Assembly: GCA_045616885.1 (NCBI GenBank)
Contig: JAZLHS010000152.1
Location: forward strand, 1 to 21,790
Direction: 5' to 3'
Source: RGIG250 sp045616885
Lineage (GTDB): Bacteria; Bacillota; Negativicutes; Selenomonadales; Selenomonadaceae
Length of the DNA stretch: 21,790 bases
The notes under the pieces were generated by a model. It worked only from the letters and a program-made list of their open reading frames with translations. It made no database searches and had not been told where the DNA came from. Shown here piece by piece: positions 7,947 through 16,420 of the stretch (position 1 is the first letter of the stretch; each line of letters begins with the position of its first letter). The translations under genes were made by a program, and so were the position numbers.

Positions 7947-10022
7947 ATGAAAGTGCAAGATTTGCCAACCAATGAGACACAATTATCCAAGTACCGAGGA
8001 CTATTCAAAACCATATTCATAATGACAGTCCTCTGCATGGTCATTCCTTTGGCTGTATCCTCTTACCTGACTACCAGCTCTGTCGGTGAGCAGATGAAAG
8101 CCAGCATCAACGAGCGCCTGCAAGTAGCCTCCAACGAGAAAATGAATCAGCTGAACAGCATGATTGATGTCCAGCGCAACACCGCCAAGCTCATTACCGA
8201 GAACCCGCTTGTCGTCAACTACATTGCTGCCGAATTCGCCAAGTACAAGGCCGGCACCCTCAACCAGCACGACCCGGCTCACAAGCCGCTCCTTGATTAT
8301 CTGGACAAGATAAACAAGGACAGCAACGGCCTCTACGAAAACATCTTCATTACCGTCGGCCCCAAGGGCATCGCCGATATTCACGGCGGCAAGACCCTCC
8401 ACGACAGCACCAATGAGACTTCACACAAGGCTGTCAAAGAGCCGGGACGAGTAGACTTCTTCGGCATGGTCATGGCTACCACCGGCAACAAGCCGGTTCT
8501 CCCGGTCGCTCGCGCAATCAAGAGCCCTGTGGACGGGTCTTTCATCGGCTCTATCGTCGTAGCTGCCGATGCTGAGAAAATCACCTCCACGCTCATGGAT
8601 AAATCCGGCAGCCTCAACACCATCATCCTGAACAAGGCTGGTCTGGTCATGGCCAGCAAGGACAAGGCTCAGGTAAACAAAATAAAGTTCGGTGAGGTCA
8701 GCCCGTCTGCAGCCGAAGGCTTCAAGCTGATGCAGGCACAGGATTCCGGTCTCATCGTCTTTGAGCTCGACGGGGCTGAGTATATCGGTTCCTTCTCCAA
8801 GAGCCGTGACCTCGTCACTCTCTGCTACATCCCCAAGAGCTTATACACCGACCAGCTCAATGCGCTCACCAACCAGGCTCTCATGGTTGGCGGCATCAGC
8901 ATAGTCATCGCCATCATCATCATCGTCATGGCTGTAATGTCCATCACCACTCCCATCCGCGGCATGGTTGAAATCATCGGCAAGTTCGCCGGCGGCGACT
9001 TCACTACCGATGTGCCTGCCGAATACATGAATCGCTCCGATGAAATCGGTATTCTCGCCAACTCCATGAACAAGATGAAAGAGAATATCCGTCAGGCCAT
9101 GAAGGGCATTGATGATGCCGTAACAAACATTCAGGGCTCCTCCGAGCAGGTCAGCCGCAGTGCCAACGAGTCCGCTACCGCTCTCAACATGGTTGCCGAC
9201 TCCATCTCCAATGCTGCCGGTGCCACCTCTACACAGCAGGTATCCGTAGGCGACGCCAACACCTCTGTCGACCATGTCACCGCTTTGGTCAAGGGCCTCA
9301 ACAACGAAGCCGTCCAAGTAGCAGAAAAAGCCAACGCCGCCTCCAGCTTTGCCGGTGAAGGCAGCATCGTCGTCACCAACGTCATCGACCAGATAAAATC
9401 CGCTGCCGCCAAGGTAGAGGAATCCACCGCCATCGTCAGCAAGCTGGGCGACCGCTCCAAGGAGATAGGCAGCATCGTCGACACCATCACCGGTATCGCC
9501 GGTCAGACCAATCTCCTTGCTCTCAACGCCGCTATCGAGGCAGCTCGTGCCGGTGAAGCCGGCCGCGGCTTCGCCGTCGTCGCCGAGGAAGTCAGGAAGC
9601 TAGCCGAGGAATCCGGTGACGCTGCGCAGCAGATAAACACCCTCATTCAGGGCATCCAGCAGGATACCGAGACCGCTGTAGTCTCCATGAAGTCCGGCCG
9701 CGAGGTCGTCAATGAAGGCGCTGCCTCCGTCGACCAGCTGAAGAATGTATTCGCCAATATTCAGGGTTTGGTCAACGATGTCTCCACCGCCGCTCAGCAC
9801 ATGGAGACCGATGTTGTCGAGGTACACGACAATGCCGGCAGCATCTCCCAGCAGATGGAGGCCATCCGCGGCTCCGGCGACGCCGTAGCCGACGAGATGC
9901 AGACCGTCTCCGCCGCAACCGAGGAGCAGTCCGCCGCCGCCTCCGAGCTGGCAAATTCCGCCAACTACCTCACTACTCTCTCCAACGACCTGCAGAAGTC
10001 CATCAGCATCTTCAAATACTAA
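7947..10022 (+). CDS. Methyl-accepting chemotaxis protein
   Basis: A 691-residue transmembrane chemoreceptor. A cytoplasmic N-terminus of about 20 residues precedes TM1 (about 21-40, IFIMTVLCMVIPLAV). A large extracytoplasmic sensor of about 260 residues follows, with the length and pattern of a double-Cache ligand-binding domain (ARAIKSPVDGSFIGSIVVAAD). TM2 is about 310-333 (GGISIVIAIIIIVMAVM). A HAMP linker follows, then the long signalling coiled coil with the highly conserved hairpin tip GQTNLLALNAAIEAARAGEAG near 510-556. It ends in FKY with no CheR-docking pentapeptide. The receptor would control CheA kinase in response to a small ligand; the ligand is unknown. GGAGG precedes the ATG. 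It is monocistronic between a promoter at 7871 and a terminator at 10038; no other che genes are nearby. Confidence 0.96.
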   Translation: MKVQDLPTNETQLSKYRGLFKTIFIMTVLCMVIPLAVSSYLTTSSVGEQMKASINERLQVASNEKMNQLNSMIDVQRNTAKLITENPLVVNYIAAEFAKYKAGTLNQHDPAHKPLLDYLDKINKDSNGLYENIFITVGPKGIADIHGGKTLHDSTNETSHKAVKEPGRVDFFGMVMATTGNKPVLPVARAIKSPVDGSFIGSIVVAADAEKITSTLMDKSGSLNTIILNKAGLVMASKDKAQVNKIKFGEVSPSAAEGFKLMQAQDSGLIVFELDGAEYIGSFSKSRDLVTLCYIPKSLYTDQLNALTNQALMVGGISIVIAIIIIVMAVMSITTPIRGMVEIIGKFAGGDFTTDVPAEYMNRSDEIGILANSMNKMKENIRQAMKGIDDAVTNIQGSSEQVSRSANESATALNMVADSISNAAGATSTQQVSVGDANTSVDHVTALVKGLNNEAVQVAEKANAASSFAGEGSIVVTNVIDQIKSAAAKVEESTAIVSKLGDRSKEIGSIVDTITGIAGQTNLLALNAAIEAARAGEAGRGFAVVAEEVRKLAEESGDAAQQINTLIQGIQQDTETAVVSMKSGREVVNEGAASVDQLKNVFANIQGLVNDVSTAAQHMETDVVEVHDNAGSISQQMEAIRGSGDAVADEMQTVSAATEEQSAAASELANSANYLTTLSNDLQKSISIFKY

Positions 10023-10037
10023 GCATATTGTATAGCC

Positions 10038-10083
10038 AAGGGGCTGTCCTCAGCGTGAAAATGCTTGTGGACAGCCCCTTTTG
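10038..10083 (+). terminator. Rho-independent terminator after MCP
   Basis: A 12-bp perfect stem (AAGGGGCTGTCC / GGACAGCCCCTT), with further pairing in the loop (CAGC / GCTT), is followed by TT. Confidence 0.85.
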
Positions 10084-10183
10084 CTATGACCGGATACTCT
10101 TATTATCTTTTCGGCACAGACCTTTTATGTATATTGTTTCACAAAAACGTTTTAATCATCTAGTAATTTAGCGAAAGGAATAG

Positions 10184-10189
10184 TATAAT
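10184..10189 (+). promoter_or_regulatory. Possible -10 element of aspartate decarboxylase gene
   Basis: A consensus TATAAT lies 65 bp before the start codon. The sequence at the expected -35 position (TAGTAA) is poor, so this promoter may need an activator, or the call may be wrong. Confidence 0.35.
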
Positions 10190-10254
10190 ATCCATAATGA
10201 GTTATCATGAACTATTGATTGCTCGGTATCTAAATTCCAAGGAGGAGAATTTTT

Positions 10255-11925
10255 ATGAGTAAAAAGCGTTTGAACCTGCCTGCATTGCTGGCGCTGCTGA
10301 TGCTGCTTGCATCATTCATGACGGCAAATCCGGCCATGGCTCAGGATGCAAACAAGCAGCTGGAGAAAGAACTCGGTGCATTTGAGATAACCGCACTGCA
10401 GCGTGACATGGCCAAGAAAAACGAAGCCGGCTACGCTGTACTGGATGCCGGCCGCGGCAATCCTAACTGGATAAATTCCAAGAGCCGCTATGCCTTTGCC
10501 CGCTTCATGGAGTTCGCTCTGCAGGAATGTGAGCGTACTATGAACATGGGTGATATGGCCGGTCAGGCTCAGAAGGCCGGCATCGGCGACCGCTTCGATG
10601 CTGCCATGGATACCTCCAGCAAGACCGATGCTTTCCTTGTAGATATGATTGACTACTGTGTCAACAACCTCGGTCTGAACAAGGACGACGTCCTCAAAGA
10701 ATTCGTCGATGGCATCATCGGCGACTATTACCCCACCCCCAGCCGCTGCCTGGTAAACACCGAGAAGGTACTGAATGCCTATCTGCAGTCCACACTCTAC
10801 GCCGGAGCAGATTTGAAGTCCTCCACGAAGGTATTCCCCACCGAGGGCGGCTCCGCAGCCATGGTCTACATCTTTGACTGCCTGAATCACAACAAGATTC
10901 TGAAGGCCGGCGACAACATCGCCATTGCCACTCCGATCTTCACCCCCTACCTCCAGATTCCCGATGTAAAGAACTATGGTCTGGTGGCTGTCGATGTTAC
11001 CAGCCAGCCTGAATCCGGCTGGGATATTTCCGAGGCCGAGATGAAGAAGCTGGAGGATCCTTCCGTCAAGGCCTTCTTCATGGTCAATCCTTCCAATCCT
11101 GCTTCCCACGCCCTGTCTGACAAGACTCTGGAACGCCTCAAGGAAGTCGTCAAGAAGAACCCGAATCTCATCATTCTCACCGACGACGTATACGGCACCT
11201 TTGTAAACAACTTCAAGACCGCATACAGCGTACTCCCCAACAACACTATTCTGGTATACTCCTTCTCCAAGCTCTATGGCGTAACCGGCTGGCGTGTAGG
11301 TCTCATTGCCGTGAACGAAAACAATGTCATGGACAAGCTCATCGCCAACCTCTCCAAGAAGGACAAGCAGTATCTCGATAAGGAATACTCCATCGTCACC
11401 ACCGAGCCGGAGAAGCTCCCCTTCGCTGAGCGAGTAGTAGCCGACAGCCGCTCTATCGGTCTGTATCATACCAGCGGTCTCAGCACTCCCTGCCAGATTT
11501 TCATGGACATCCTCGCCCTGACTCATCTGGTCAACGAGAAAAATGATCCCTACATCAATCTTGCCAACGATGTAGTAAATGACCGTTATGAGGCCTTCAT
11601 GGCTGCCATCGGCATCGAGCCTGATGAGGCCGTGAATAATGCGAAGTACTACTGCGTATTCAACATCTACACCGCTGCCGAGAAGGCTCACGGCAAAGCC
11701 TTTGCCGATGCTCTCCGCAAGGATGTAAACGAGCTCAACTTCCTGAATGACCTTGCTTCCAAGAAGGGTGTCGTTCTCATGTACGGCCCTGGCTTCAATG
11801 CTCCGGAAGGCTATGCCCGCGTATCTCTGGCTAATCTCAACAAGGAAGACTATGTAGAAATCGCCAAGCGCATCTATGAGCTGATGGACGAATACTACAA
11901 GAATATGAATGTCCAAGCAAAGTAA
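10255..11925 (+). CDS. aspD: Aspartate 4-decarboxylase with N-terminal signal peptide
   Basis: A 556-residue fold-type I PLP enzyme of the bifunctional aspartate aminotransferase / L-aspartate beta-decarboxylase family (aspartate to alanine plus CO2). Supporting motifs are GRGNPNW, GDYYPTPSRCL, FPTEGGSAAMVY, NPSNPASHA, the lysine motif YSFSKLYGVTGWRVGL (K339) and a C-terminal YARVSLANL. Length suits the family plus about 25 extra residues. Those extra residues look like a Sec signal peptide: KKR, a hydrophobic core (LPALLALLMLLASFM), and a cleavage-like AMA-QD at residues 29/30. The mature enzyme may therefore be periplasmic, which is odd for a cofactor enzyme. AAGGAGGAG gives a strong start. 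The VOC gene follows after 15 nt, probably as an operon; a transporter-fold gene lies next. Confidence 0.92.
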   Translation: MSKKRLNLPALLALLMLLASFMTANPAMAQDANKQLEKELGAFEITALQRDMAKKNEAGYAVLDAGRGNPNWINSKSRYAFARFMEFALQECERTMNMGDMAGQAQKAGIGDRFDAAMDTSSKTDAFLVDMIDYCVNNLGLNKDDVLKEFVDGIIGDYYPTPSRCLVNTEKVLNAYLQSTLYAGADLKSSTKVFPTEGGSAAMVYIFDCLNHNKILKAGDNIAIATPIFTPYLQIPDVKNYGLVAVDVTSQPESGWDISEAEMKKLEDPSVKAFFMVNPSNPASHALSDKTLERLKEVVKKNPNLIILTDDVYGTFVNNFKTAYSVLPNNTILVYSFSKLYGVTGWRVGLIAVNENNVMDKLIANLSKKDKQYLDKEYSIVTTEPEKLPFAERVVADSRSIGLYHTSGLSTPCQIFMDILALTHLVNEKNDPYINLANDVVNDRYEAFMAAIGIEPDEAVNNAKYYCVFNIYTAAEKAHGKAFADALRKDVNELNFLNDLASKKGVVLMYGPGFNAPEGYARVSLANLNKEDYVEIAKRIYELMDEYYKNMNVQAK

Positions 11926-11940
11926 TTAAGGAGTAAGAGT

Positions 11941-12309
11941 ATGATTTGTTTTGCTCACAATAACTTCAACGTCGTAGATTTGGAAAAAAGCATGAAGTTC
12001 TACGAGGAGGCACTAAACCTTAAAGAGGTTCATCGCCTTGAGGCCCCTGATTTCACCCTCGTTTATCTGGGGGATGGCGGCAAGACTCCTCACGAGCTGG
12101 AGCTGACCTGGATTAAAGGCCGTACCGAGAAATACAATCTCGGGGAAAATGAATTCCATCTGGCATTCTACACGGATGATTACGAAGGACTCCACGCCAA
12201 GCACAAGGAGATGGGCTGCATCTGCTACGAAAATGAGGCCATGGGCATCTATTTCATAGTAGACCCGGACGGCTATTGGCTGGAGGTACTGCCTGCTCCG
12301 GCAAAATAA
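11941..12309 (+). CDS. VOC-family glyoxalase I-like protein
   Basis: A 122-residue vicinal-oxygen-chelate protein resembling lactoylglutathione lyase. The four expected metal ligands are present: H6, E54 (HELELTW), H73 (NEFHLAF) and E115 (GYWLEVLP). Family members detoxify methylglyoxal with a thiol cofactor; other VOC reactions cannot be excluded. AAGGAG at 11928-11933 lies between it and the aspartate decarboxylase gene, which ends 15 nt upstream, so the two are probably co-transcribed. It has no signal peptide and is presumably cytosolic. Confidence 0.9.
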   Translation: MICFAHNNFNVVDLEKSMKFYEEALNLKEVHRLEAPDFTLVYLGDGGKTPHELELTWIKGRTEKYNLGENEFHLAFYTDDYEGLHAKHKEMGCICYENEAMGIYFIVDPDGYWLEVLPAPAK

Positions 12310-12350
12310 CGATTTGCTGAATGCTTATAGCATTTTATCCGGCAATCCGT

Positions 12351-12424
12351 TATAATAGGGGATAATATTTTACGGCAAAGACGCCTGCGGGATACGCTAT
12401 GTAGTCCCACAGGCGTCTTTTCTT
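12351..12424 (+). promoter_or_regulatory. Leader with terminator hairpin before transporter gene
   Basis: A TATAAT at 12351-12356 (weak -35) is followed by a strong rho-independent hairpin. Its stem of AAGACGCCTG then GGGA pairs with TCCC and CAGGCGTCTT across about 12378-12419, ending in TTTTCTTT. It ends only 18 nt before the transporter start at 12443, leaving no room for another promoter. The hairpin must terminate the upstream operon. If the transporter is transcribed from here, polymerase must read through it, which suggests attenuation. Confidence 0.5.
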
Positions 12425-12442
12425 TATAAGTGGAGTATGACC

Positions 12443-14029
12443 ATGAAGGCGATTAACGAAATCCTGCCCCTGCAGACAGATTCCCTTCCCAAAATATCTC
12501 AGCTTCTGACTGATGTCCTGACTCAGCAGAAGCTTCCCCGCAAGGAAATCAATCGAACCAAGCGTACCGCCGAAATAGTGCTGAAAAAATGGCTACGCGC
12601 CTTTGAAGGTGAGTCGGGAAGCCGTCTGCAGCTGCGCATATACAAGCGCTTTGGCTTCCTGCGAGTGCTGCTCCGGGTAGAGGGCCACTCCTTCAATCCT
12701 CTGCGCCACACCCGCTCGGCCGGCTTCTCCAGCTACGAAGAACGACTGCTGGCACCTATGCGCCGCTCCATCAGCTACAACTTTGCGGACGGCATGAACG
12801 AGGTGGAAATCAAAATCCCCACCTTCCACCCGGAGGGCATGACCTTCCGCATTATGACCGCCGTACTGACAGCGCTGGTGCTCGGTCCCCTTGGCCACAT
12901 GCTGCTGCCGCCCGGTACAGGTCTGCTGCTGGTCACGGAGGTGACCGAGCCTCTGGTGAAGACCATGCTGGGGCTCCTCAGCGGTGTAGCCGGAGCCATG
13001 ATTTTCATTTCTCTGGTCGCTGCTATCTGCAACATGGGCGATATATCCACCTTCAGCCACATGGGCGGTCGGGTACTGCGGCAAATGATGGGACGAGTGC
13101 TGCTGGCTACCGCTCTGGCCTTGCCGGCGGGACTGATGGTCTTTGATGTACTGCAGGCCGGTGGGCAGGTAGAGCTGTCTGTCCTGCGGGATGTGTACAA
13201 GCTGGTGCTGGGACTGGTGCCACGCAACGTTGTCGCGCCCTTTGTGAAGGGGGACACCATGCAGATGATAATGCTGGCTCTGCTGCTTGGCTACACCCTG
13301 CTGCTGATTGGCCAGAAGGTGCGCACCGTGGTCATGGTCATCAACGAGCTGAACGATGTGGTCATGTCTATGCTGAATACTGTTTGCCGTCTGCTGCCGG
13401 GCATTGTTTTCCTCAGTCTTTTCAATCTGCTGCTGAAGGGCGACCTGACCAACCTGCTCAAGCTCTGGAAGCTCATGGCCTTTAACTTTACCGGCATCGC
13501 CCTGTTTCTCTTGGGCAGCCTGCTGTATATATGCCGCCGCTGCCAGCTGTCACCGGGGCAGCTGATGAGTCATATTGCCCCCGTGTTCACCTTGGGCGCC
13601 ACCACCATGAGCTCGCCCCCCTGTCTGCCCCTGATAAGCCGTATCTGTCAGCAGGTCTACAGTGCGGAGCATACTCTCTGCAGCTTTGCGGTGCCCTTCG
13701 GTCAGCAGCTGTATATGCCCTTCCACGCCATTAATCTGCTGTGCTATATTCTCGGACTGGCTGATATATTCGACATTCACTTCTCTCTTTCCATCGCCTG
13801 CATGGTCTTCCTCTGCTGCAATATCATGGTCTACACCATCCCGCCTATCCCCATGGGCATCATGACGGTACTGGCCCTGCTGCTCAATCTGGCCGGTATC
13901 CCGGCGGAGGGTCTGGCGCTGGTGATGAGCGTCGATTTCCTCATGGCTATGGCACGCATGGGAGCTAAGGTAGCAGGACTTACGGCAGAAACCATCCTGC
14001 TTGACCGGGCAGTCAACAGCAGGACTTAG
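12443..14029 (+). CDS. Dicarboxylate/amino acid symporter-fold transporter, divergent, N-terminal extension
   Basis: A 528-residue membrane protein, about 100 longer than typical GltP/DctA. Residues 1-130 are soluble and unassigned (KKWLRAFEGESGSRLQ; RIYKRFGFLRVLLRVEG). From about 130 there are many membrane segments, with family hallmarks such as VPRNVVAPFVKGDTMQMIMLALLLG. The usual binding motifs are changed. The serine-rich loop is SSPPCLP (390-396). NMDGT is replaced by YMPFH (424-428). In the last core helix (D498 onward) the substrate aspartate is A502, the arginine is kept (R505), and the sodium-site asparagine and aspartate are K509 and L513. Sodium coupling is therefore probably lost. 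ATG 12443 is chosen over 12437 because GGAG is 7 nt from it. Proximity to aspartate decarboxylase suggests an acidic substrate or exchanger; that is inference. Confidence 0.8.
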   Translation: MKAINEILPLQTDSLPKISQLLTDVLTQQKLPRKEINRTKRTAEIVLKKWLRAFEGESGSRLQLRIYKRFGFLRVLLRVEGHSFNPLRHTRSAGFSSYEERLLAPMRRSISYNFADGMNEVEIKIPTFHPEGMTFRIMTAVLTALVLGPLGHMLLPPGTGLLLVTEVTEPLVKTMLGLLSGVAGAMIFISLVAAICNMGDISTFSHMGGRVLRQMMGRVLLATALALPAGLMVFDVLQAGGQVELSVLRDVYKLVLGLVPRNVVAPFVKGDTMQMIMLALLLGYTLLLIGQKVRTVVMVINELNDVVMSMLNTVCRLLPGIVFLSLFNLLLKGDLTNLLKLWKLMAFNFTGIALFLLGSLLYICRRCQLSPGQLMSHIAPVFTLGATTMSSPPCLPLISRICQQVYSAEHTLCSFAVPFGQQLYMPFHAINLLCYILGLADIFDIHFSLSIACMVFLCCNIMVYTIPPIPMGIMTVLALLLNLAGIPAEGLALVMSVDFLMAMARMGAKVAGLTAETILLDRAVNSRT

Positions 14030-14130
14030 ATATGCACAGTTCTTCGTTGTACCTTTTTACATTTTCTGACGGAAAGCTTGCTGCTATCGAGATACAGGTC
14101 GTAAAATAAAGACACAAAGGAGGGCTATTC

Positions 14131-14874
14131 ATGGAGACAGAAATAAAAAAACTAGCCGAGATAATTAATAACAGTCAGTATATTGTCTTTTTCGGCGGCG
14201 CAGGCGTATCTACCGAATCAGGTATTCCGGATTTCCGTGGTTCCCATGGTGTCTGGAACGAAAAGCTGAGGATTGAGCTTTCTCCTGAACAGCTTGTATC
14301 CCATACCGCCTACTGCCGGTATCCTGAAGTATTCTTTGAGTTTTACCGTGATAAGCTGCTGTATCCGCAGGCCAAGCCAAATGCCTGTCACATGGCTCTG
14401 GCAAAGCTCGAAGCCATGGGAAAGCTGAAGGCCGTGGTGACGCAGAACATCGACGGTCTGCATCAGGCCGCCGGCTCCCATACGGTATACGAGCTTCACG
14501 GCTCTGTTCATCGCAATTACTGTGAAGAATGTCACGCCTTTTATGATATTAATTTTATATTTAACGCAAAAGGAATCCCCTGCTGTACAAAATGTGGCGG
14601 ACGGGTAAAGCCCGATGTAGTTCTCTTTGAAGAAGGTCTGGACAACGACACAATCTGCGACAGCATTGAGGCAATCTCTCAGGCAGACACCTTGATTATT
14701 GCCGGGACATCTTTGGTGGTGCAGCCCGCCGCCAGCCTGATTGATTATTTTTCCGGCCGGTCACTCATCCTTATCAACATGACGGCCACTGCGGCGGACA
14801 GGCGTGCTGATTTGGTATTGCGTGCTCCTGTCGGTGAAGTCATGCAGAAAGTAATGCAGCTGCTTGACGATTAA
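14131..14874 (+). CDS. cobB: Sir2-family NAD-dependent protein deacylase
   Basis: A 247-residue sirtuin that removes acyl groups from lysines using NAD. Motifs are GGAGVSTESGIPDFRG (NAD site, from about residue 22), TQNIDGLHQ, the catalytic histidine H123 in YELHGS, a structural zinc site C131-x2-C134 and C152-x2-C155, and GTSLVVQPAA. The YxxR pair marking desuccinylases such as E. coli CobB is not obvious: the corresponding segment reads FEFYRDK. It is thus more likely a deacetylase. AAAGGAGG precedes the ATG. About 100 bp upstream hold no clear promoter. Confidence 0.94.
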   Translation: METEIKKLAEIINNSQYIVFFGGAGVSTESGIPDFRGSHGVWNEKLRIELSPEQLVSHTAYCRYPEVFFEFYRDKLLYPQAKPNACHMALAKLEAMGKLKAVVTQNIDGLHQAAGSHTVYELHGSVHRNYCEECHAFYDINFIFNAKGIPCCTKCGGRVKPDVVLFEEGLDNDTICDSIEAISQADTLIIAGTSLVVQPAASLIDYFSGRSLILINMTATAADRRADLVLRAPVGEVMQKVMQLLDD

Positions 14875-14922
14875 CATTTATCTCCGCCGATTAAACAATT
14901 CATCACTTTTTGACAAAAGCTA

Positions 14923-14952
14923 TTGTATCAAACAATAAATGTATATTATAAT
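14923..14952 (+). promoter_or_regulatory. Promoter of response-regulator gene
   Basis: TTGTAT (14923-14928), an 18-nt spacer and a consensus TATAAT (14947-14952). A TTGACA also occurs at 14910-14915 but has no good -10 partner at 17 nt. Confidence 0.5.
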
Positions 14953-15026
14953 AAACTGCGATAAATTCTCTTAAACGCAAATTGTCGCGTGCAATATATG
15001 CTTTTGGACTAAGGAAGTGACATGGT

Positions 15027-16109
15027 GTGGCCACCATAATGATTGTCGATGATTCTCGGATGAACCGAACTATACTGAGAAGTATTTTTGAGAAAAAATA
15101 CAAAATCATCGAGGCCGCGGACGGTGAAGAAGCGATCAAGCTGATTGACGGCTGCTGTGAATATCTGTCGCTGGTTTTTCTGGATCATATAATGCCGAAG
15201 AAAAGCGGCATAGAAGTCTTGCAACATATCTGCGAGACGGGCATGCGCGACACCCTGCCGGTCATCATGATTACCGGTGATTCCGGCTCGGAGAGTGCGG
15301 TGGAGGCCTACGCATACGGCGCGGCAGATTTCGTGCACAAGCCCTTTGATACCAAAATCATCATGCACCGAGCCGAAAATGTCATGGAGCTGTATCGCCG
15401 CCGCCGTGATATCGAGAAGGAGCTTGATTTGAGAACCAAGGCTCTCAGAGAAAGCCGGGCGAAACTCAAGAAGACAAACGAATTCCTGATAAATGCCCTC
15501 GGCTCTGTAGTAGAGTTCCGTAGCCTTGAATCAGGCCGACATATCAAGCGGGTCAGCTGCTTCACGAAAATCCTCATGAATCATATCAAAAAAGAATTCC
15601 CGCGATATGGTCTGACCTGCGAGAAAATAAATCTGATTGCTACCGCCTCTGTCCTCCACGATGTAGGCAAGATAGGCATTCCCGACAATATCCTTAATAA
15701 GCCCGGCCGCCTCACCCCCGAAGAATTTGACATCATGAAGAGTCATTCCACCATTGGCTGTGAGATTTTGGAGTGCTTCCGTATGGAGGACGAGACGGGC
15801 GATGCTGATGATCTGAGCTTCTACCGCTGCTGCTATGAAATCTGTCGCTGGCACCATGAAAAGACGGACGGCAAAGGCTATCCCGACGGCCTGAAGGGCG
15901 AAGAAATCCCCATTTGGTCTCATGCGGTAGCCGTCGCCGACTGCTTCGACGCCCTTACGTCAAAGCGCGTCTACAAGGATCAGATTGGACTGGAGACGGC
16001 TCACCAAATGATACGAGACGGTCAGTGCGGAAAATTCTCCGATGACATAATGCAATGCTTTGACCTAGCCAAGGAAGAGCTTTTCCAAGCCTATCGGGAA
16101 ATTCAATAA
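15027..16109 (+). CDS. Response regulator with HD-GYP output domain
   Basis: A 360-residue two-domain cytosolic regulator. The receiver domain (about 1-120) has D8/D9, phospho-acceptor D53 (FLDHIMP) and the conserved lysine in HKPF. A charged helical linker (about 125-155) leads to an HD-GYP domain with H211-D212 (LHDVGKIGIPDNIL), the HHExxDGxGYP motif (H276-H277 to GYP at 284-286) and VADCFDALTSKRVYK. Such domains hydrolyse cyclic di-GMP, so phosphorylation probably adjusts second-messenger levels and motility or surface behaviour. The start is GTG 15027: the nearby ATG at 15022 is out of frame and opens only a 5-codon frame. The ribosome site (AAGGA, 15011-15015) is rather far. No partner histidine kinase is in the window. 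Confidence 0.92.
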   Translation: MATIMIVDDSRMNRTILRSIFEKKYKIIEAADGEEAIKLIDGCCEYLSLVFLDHIMPKKSGIEVLQHICETGMRDTLPVIMITGDSGSESAVEAYAYGAADFVHKPFDTKIIMHRAENVMELYRRRRDIEKELDLRTKALRESRAKLKKTNEFLINALGSVVEFRSLESGRHIKRVSCFTKILMNHIKKEFPRYGLTCEKINLIATASVLHDVGKIGIPDNILNKPGRLTPEEFDIMKSHSTIGCEILECFRMEDETGDADDLSFYRCCYEICRWHHEKTDGKGYPDGLKGEEIPIWSHAVAVADCFDALTSKRVYKDQIGLETAHQMIRDGQCGKFSDDIMQCFDLAKEELFQAYREIQ

Positions 16110-16120
16110 CGCATACAACA

Positions 16121-16160
16121 GGGACTGTGAAAAATGAGAATTCATTTTTCACAGTCCCTT
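16121..16160 (+). terminator. Long perfect hairpin after response regulator
   Basis: A 17-bp perfect stem (GGGACTGTGAAAAATGA with its complement, loop GAAT) lies 12 nt after the stop codon. It is followed by TTCCTC rather than a pure T-run. Its 3' arm (16145-16160) recurs with one mismatch at 16417-16432, on the far side of the palindromic element. Confidence 0.7.
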
Positions 16161-16180
16161 CCTCTATAACAGTTGCGAAG

Positions 16181-16420
16181 AAAAATGTCTGTAAGAAAAC
16201 CGTTTATCTGCGTCGGTACTTTGCGACCTGCGAGTAAGACTAACTCACTTAATAAGTCCGAGCAAAGCGAAGGACGAATTTAGTGAGTGTCATGCATGCG
16301 ACCTTAGCCATTGCCGAGTGTAAGGACGGCAGAGCTTAGGGAGTCGCAAAGCATACGAAGCAGGAGTTTAGTACCGTTACGCAGATAATCGAGCGAGAGC
16401 GTGTTTTCGTCAGACTTTTT
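16181..16420. repeat. Palindromic multi-branched element (MITE-like or structured RNA)
   Basis: A gene-free stretch with strong internal pairing. The outer arms pair GTCTG (16187-16191) with CAGAC (16411-16415) and GAAAAC with GTTTTC. TTATCTGCGT (16204-16213) pairs perfectly with 16379-16388, and CGGTACT (16214-16220) with 16370-16376. TTTGCGAC (16220-16227) can pair with 16343-16350. Inside are two hairpins: ACTCACT (16243-16249) with AGTGAGT (16282-16288) and an inner GTCC/GGAC; and GCGAC (16298-16302) with GTCGC (16343-16347), inner GCCG/CGGC. The element is flanked by near-identical 16-nt direct repeats (TTTTTCACAG-Y-CCCTT). It could be a non-autonomous mobile repeat or a large non-coding RNA. 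Confidence 0.65.

Noticed and set aside
10312..11916. A 534-codon open frame antisense to the aspartate decarboxylase gene
   Set aside because: The sense frame has unmistakable enzyme motifs. The antisense frame is a by-product of its codon bias and has no ribosome site or recognisable domain.
14131..14874. Assignment of the sirtuin as a desuccinylase
   Set aside because: The tyrosine-x2-arginine pair expected for that activity is not evident; general deacylase is the safer call.
15022..15039. A five-codon frame overlapping the response-regulator start as a leader peptide
   Set aside because: Too short to support, and there is no nearby terminator or codon pattern suggesting control by translation.
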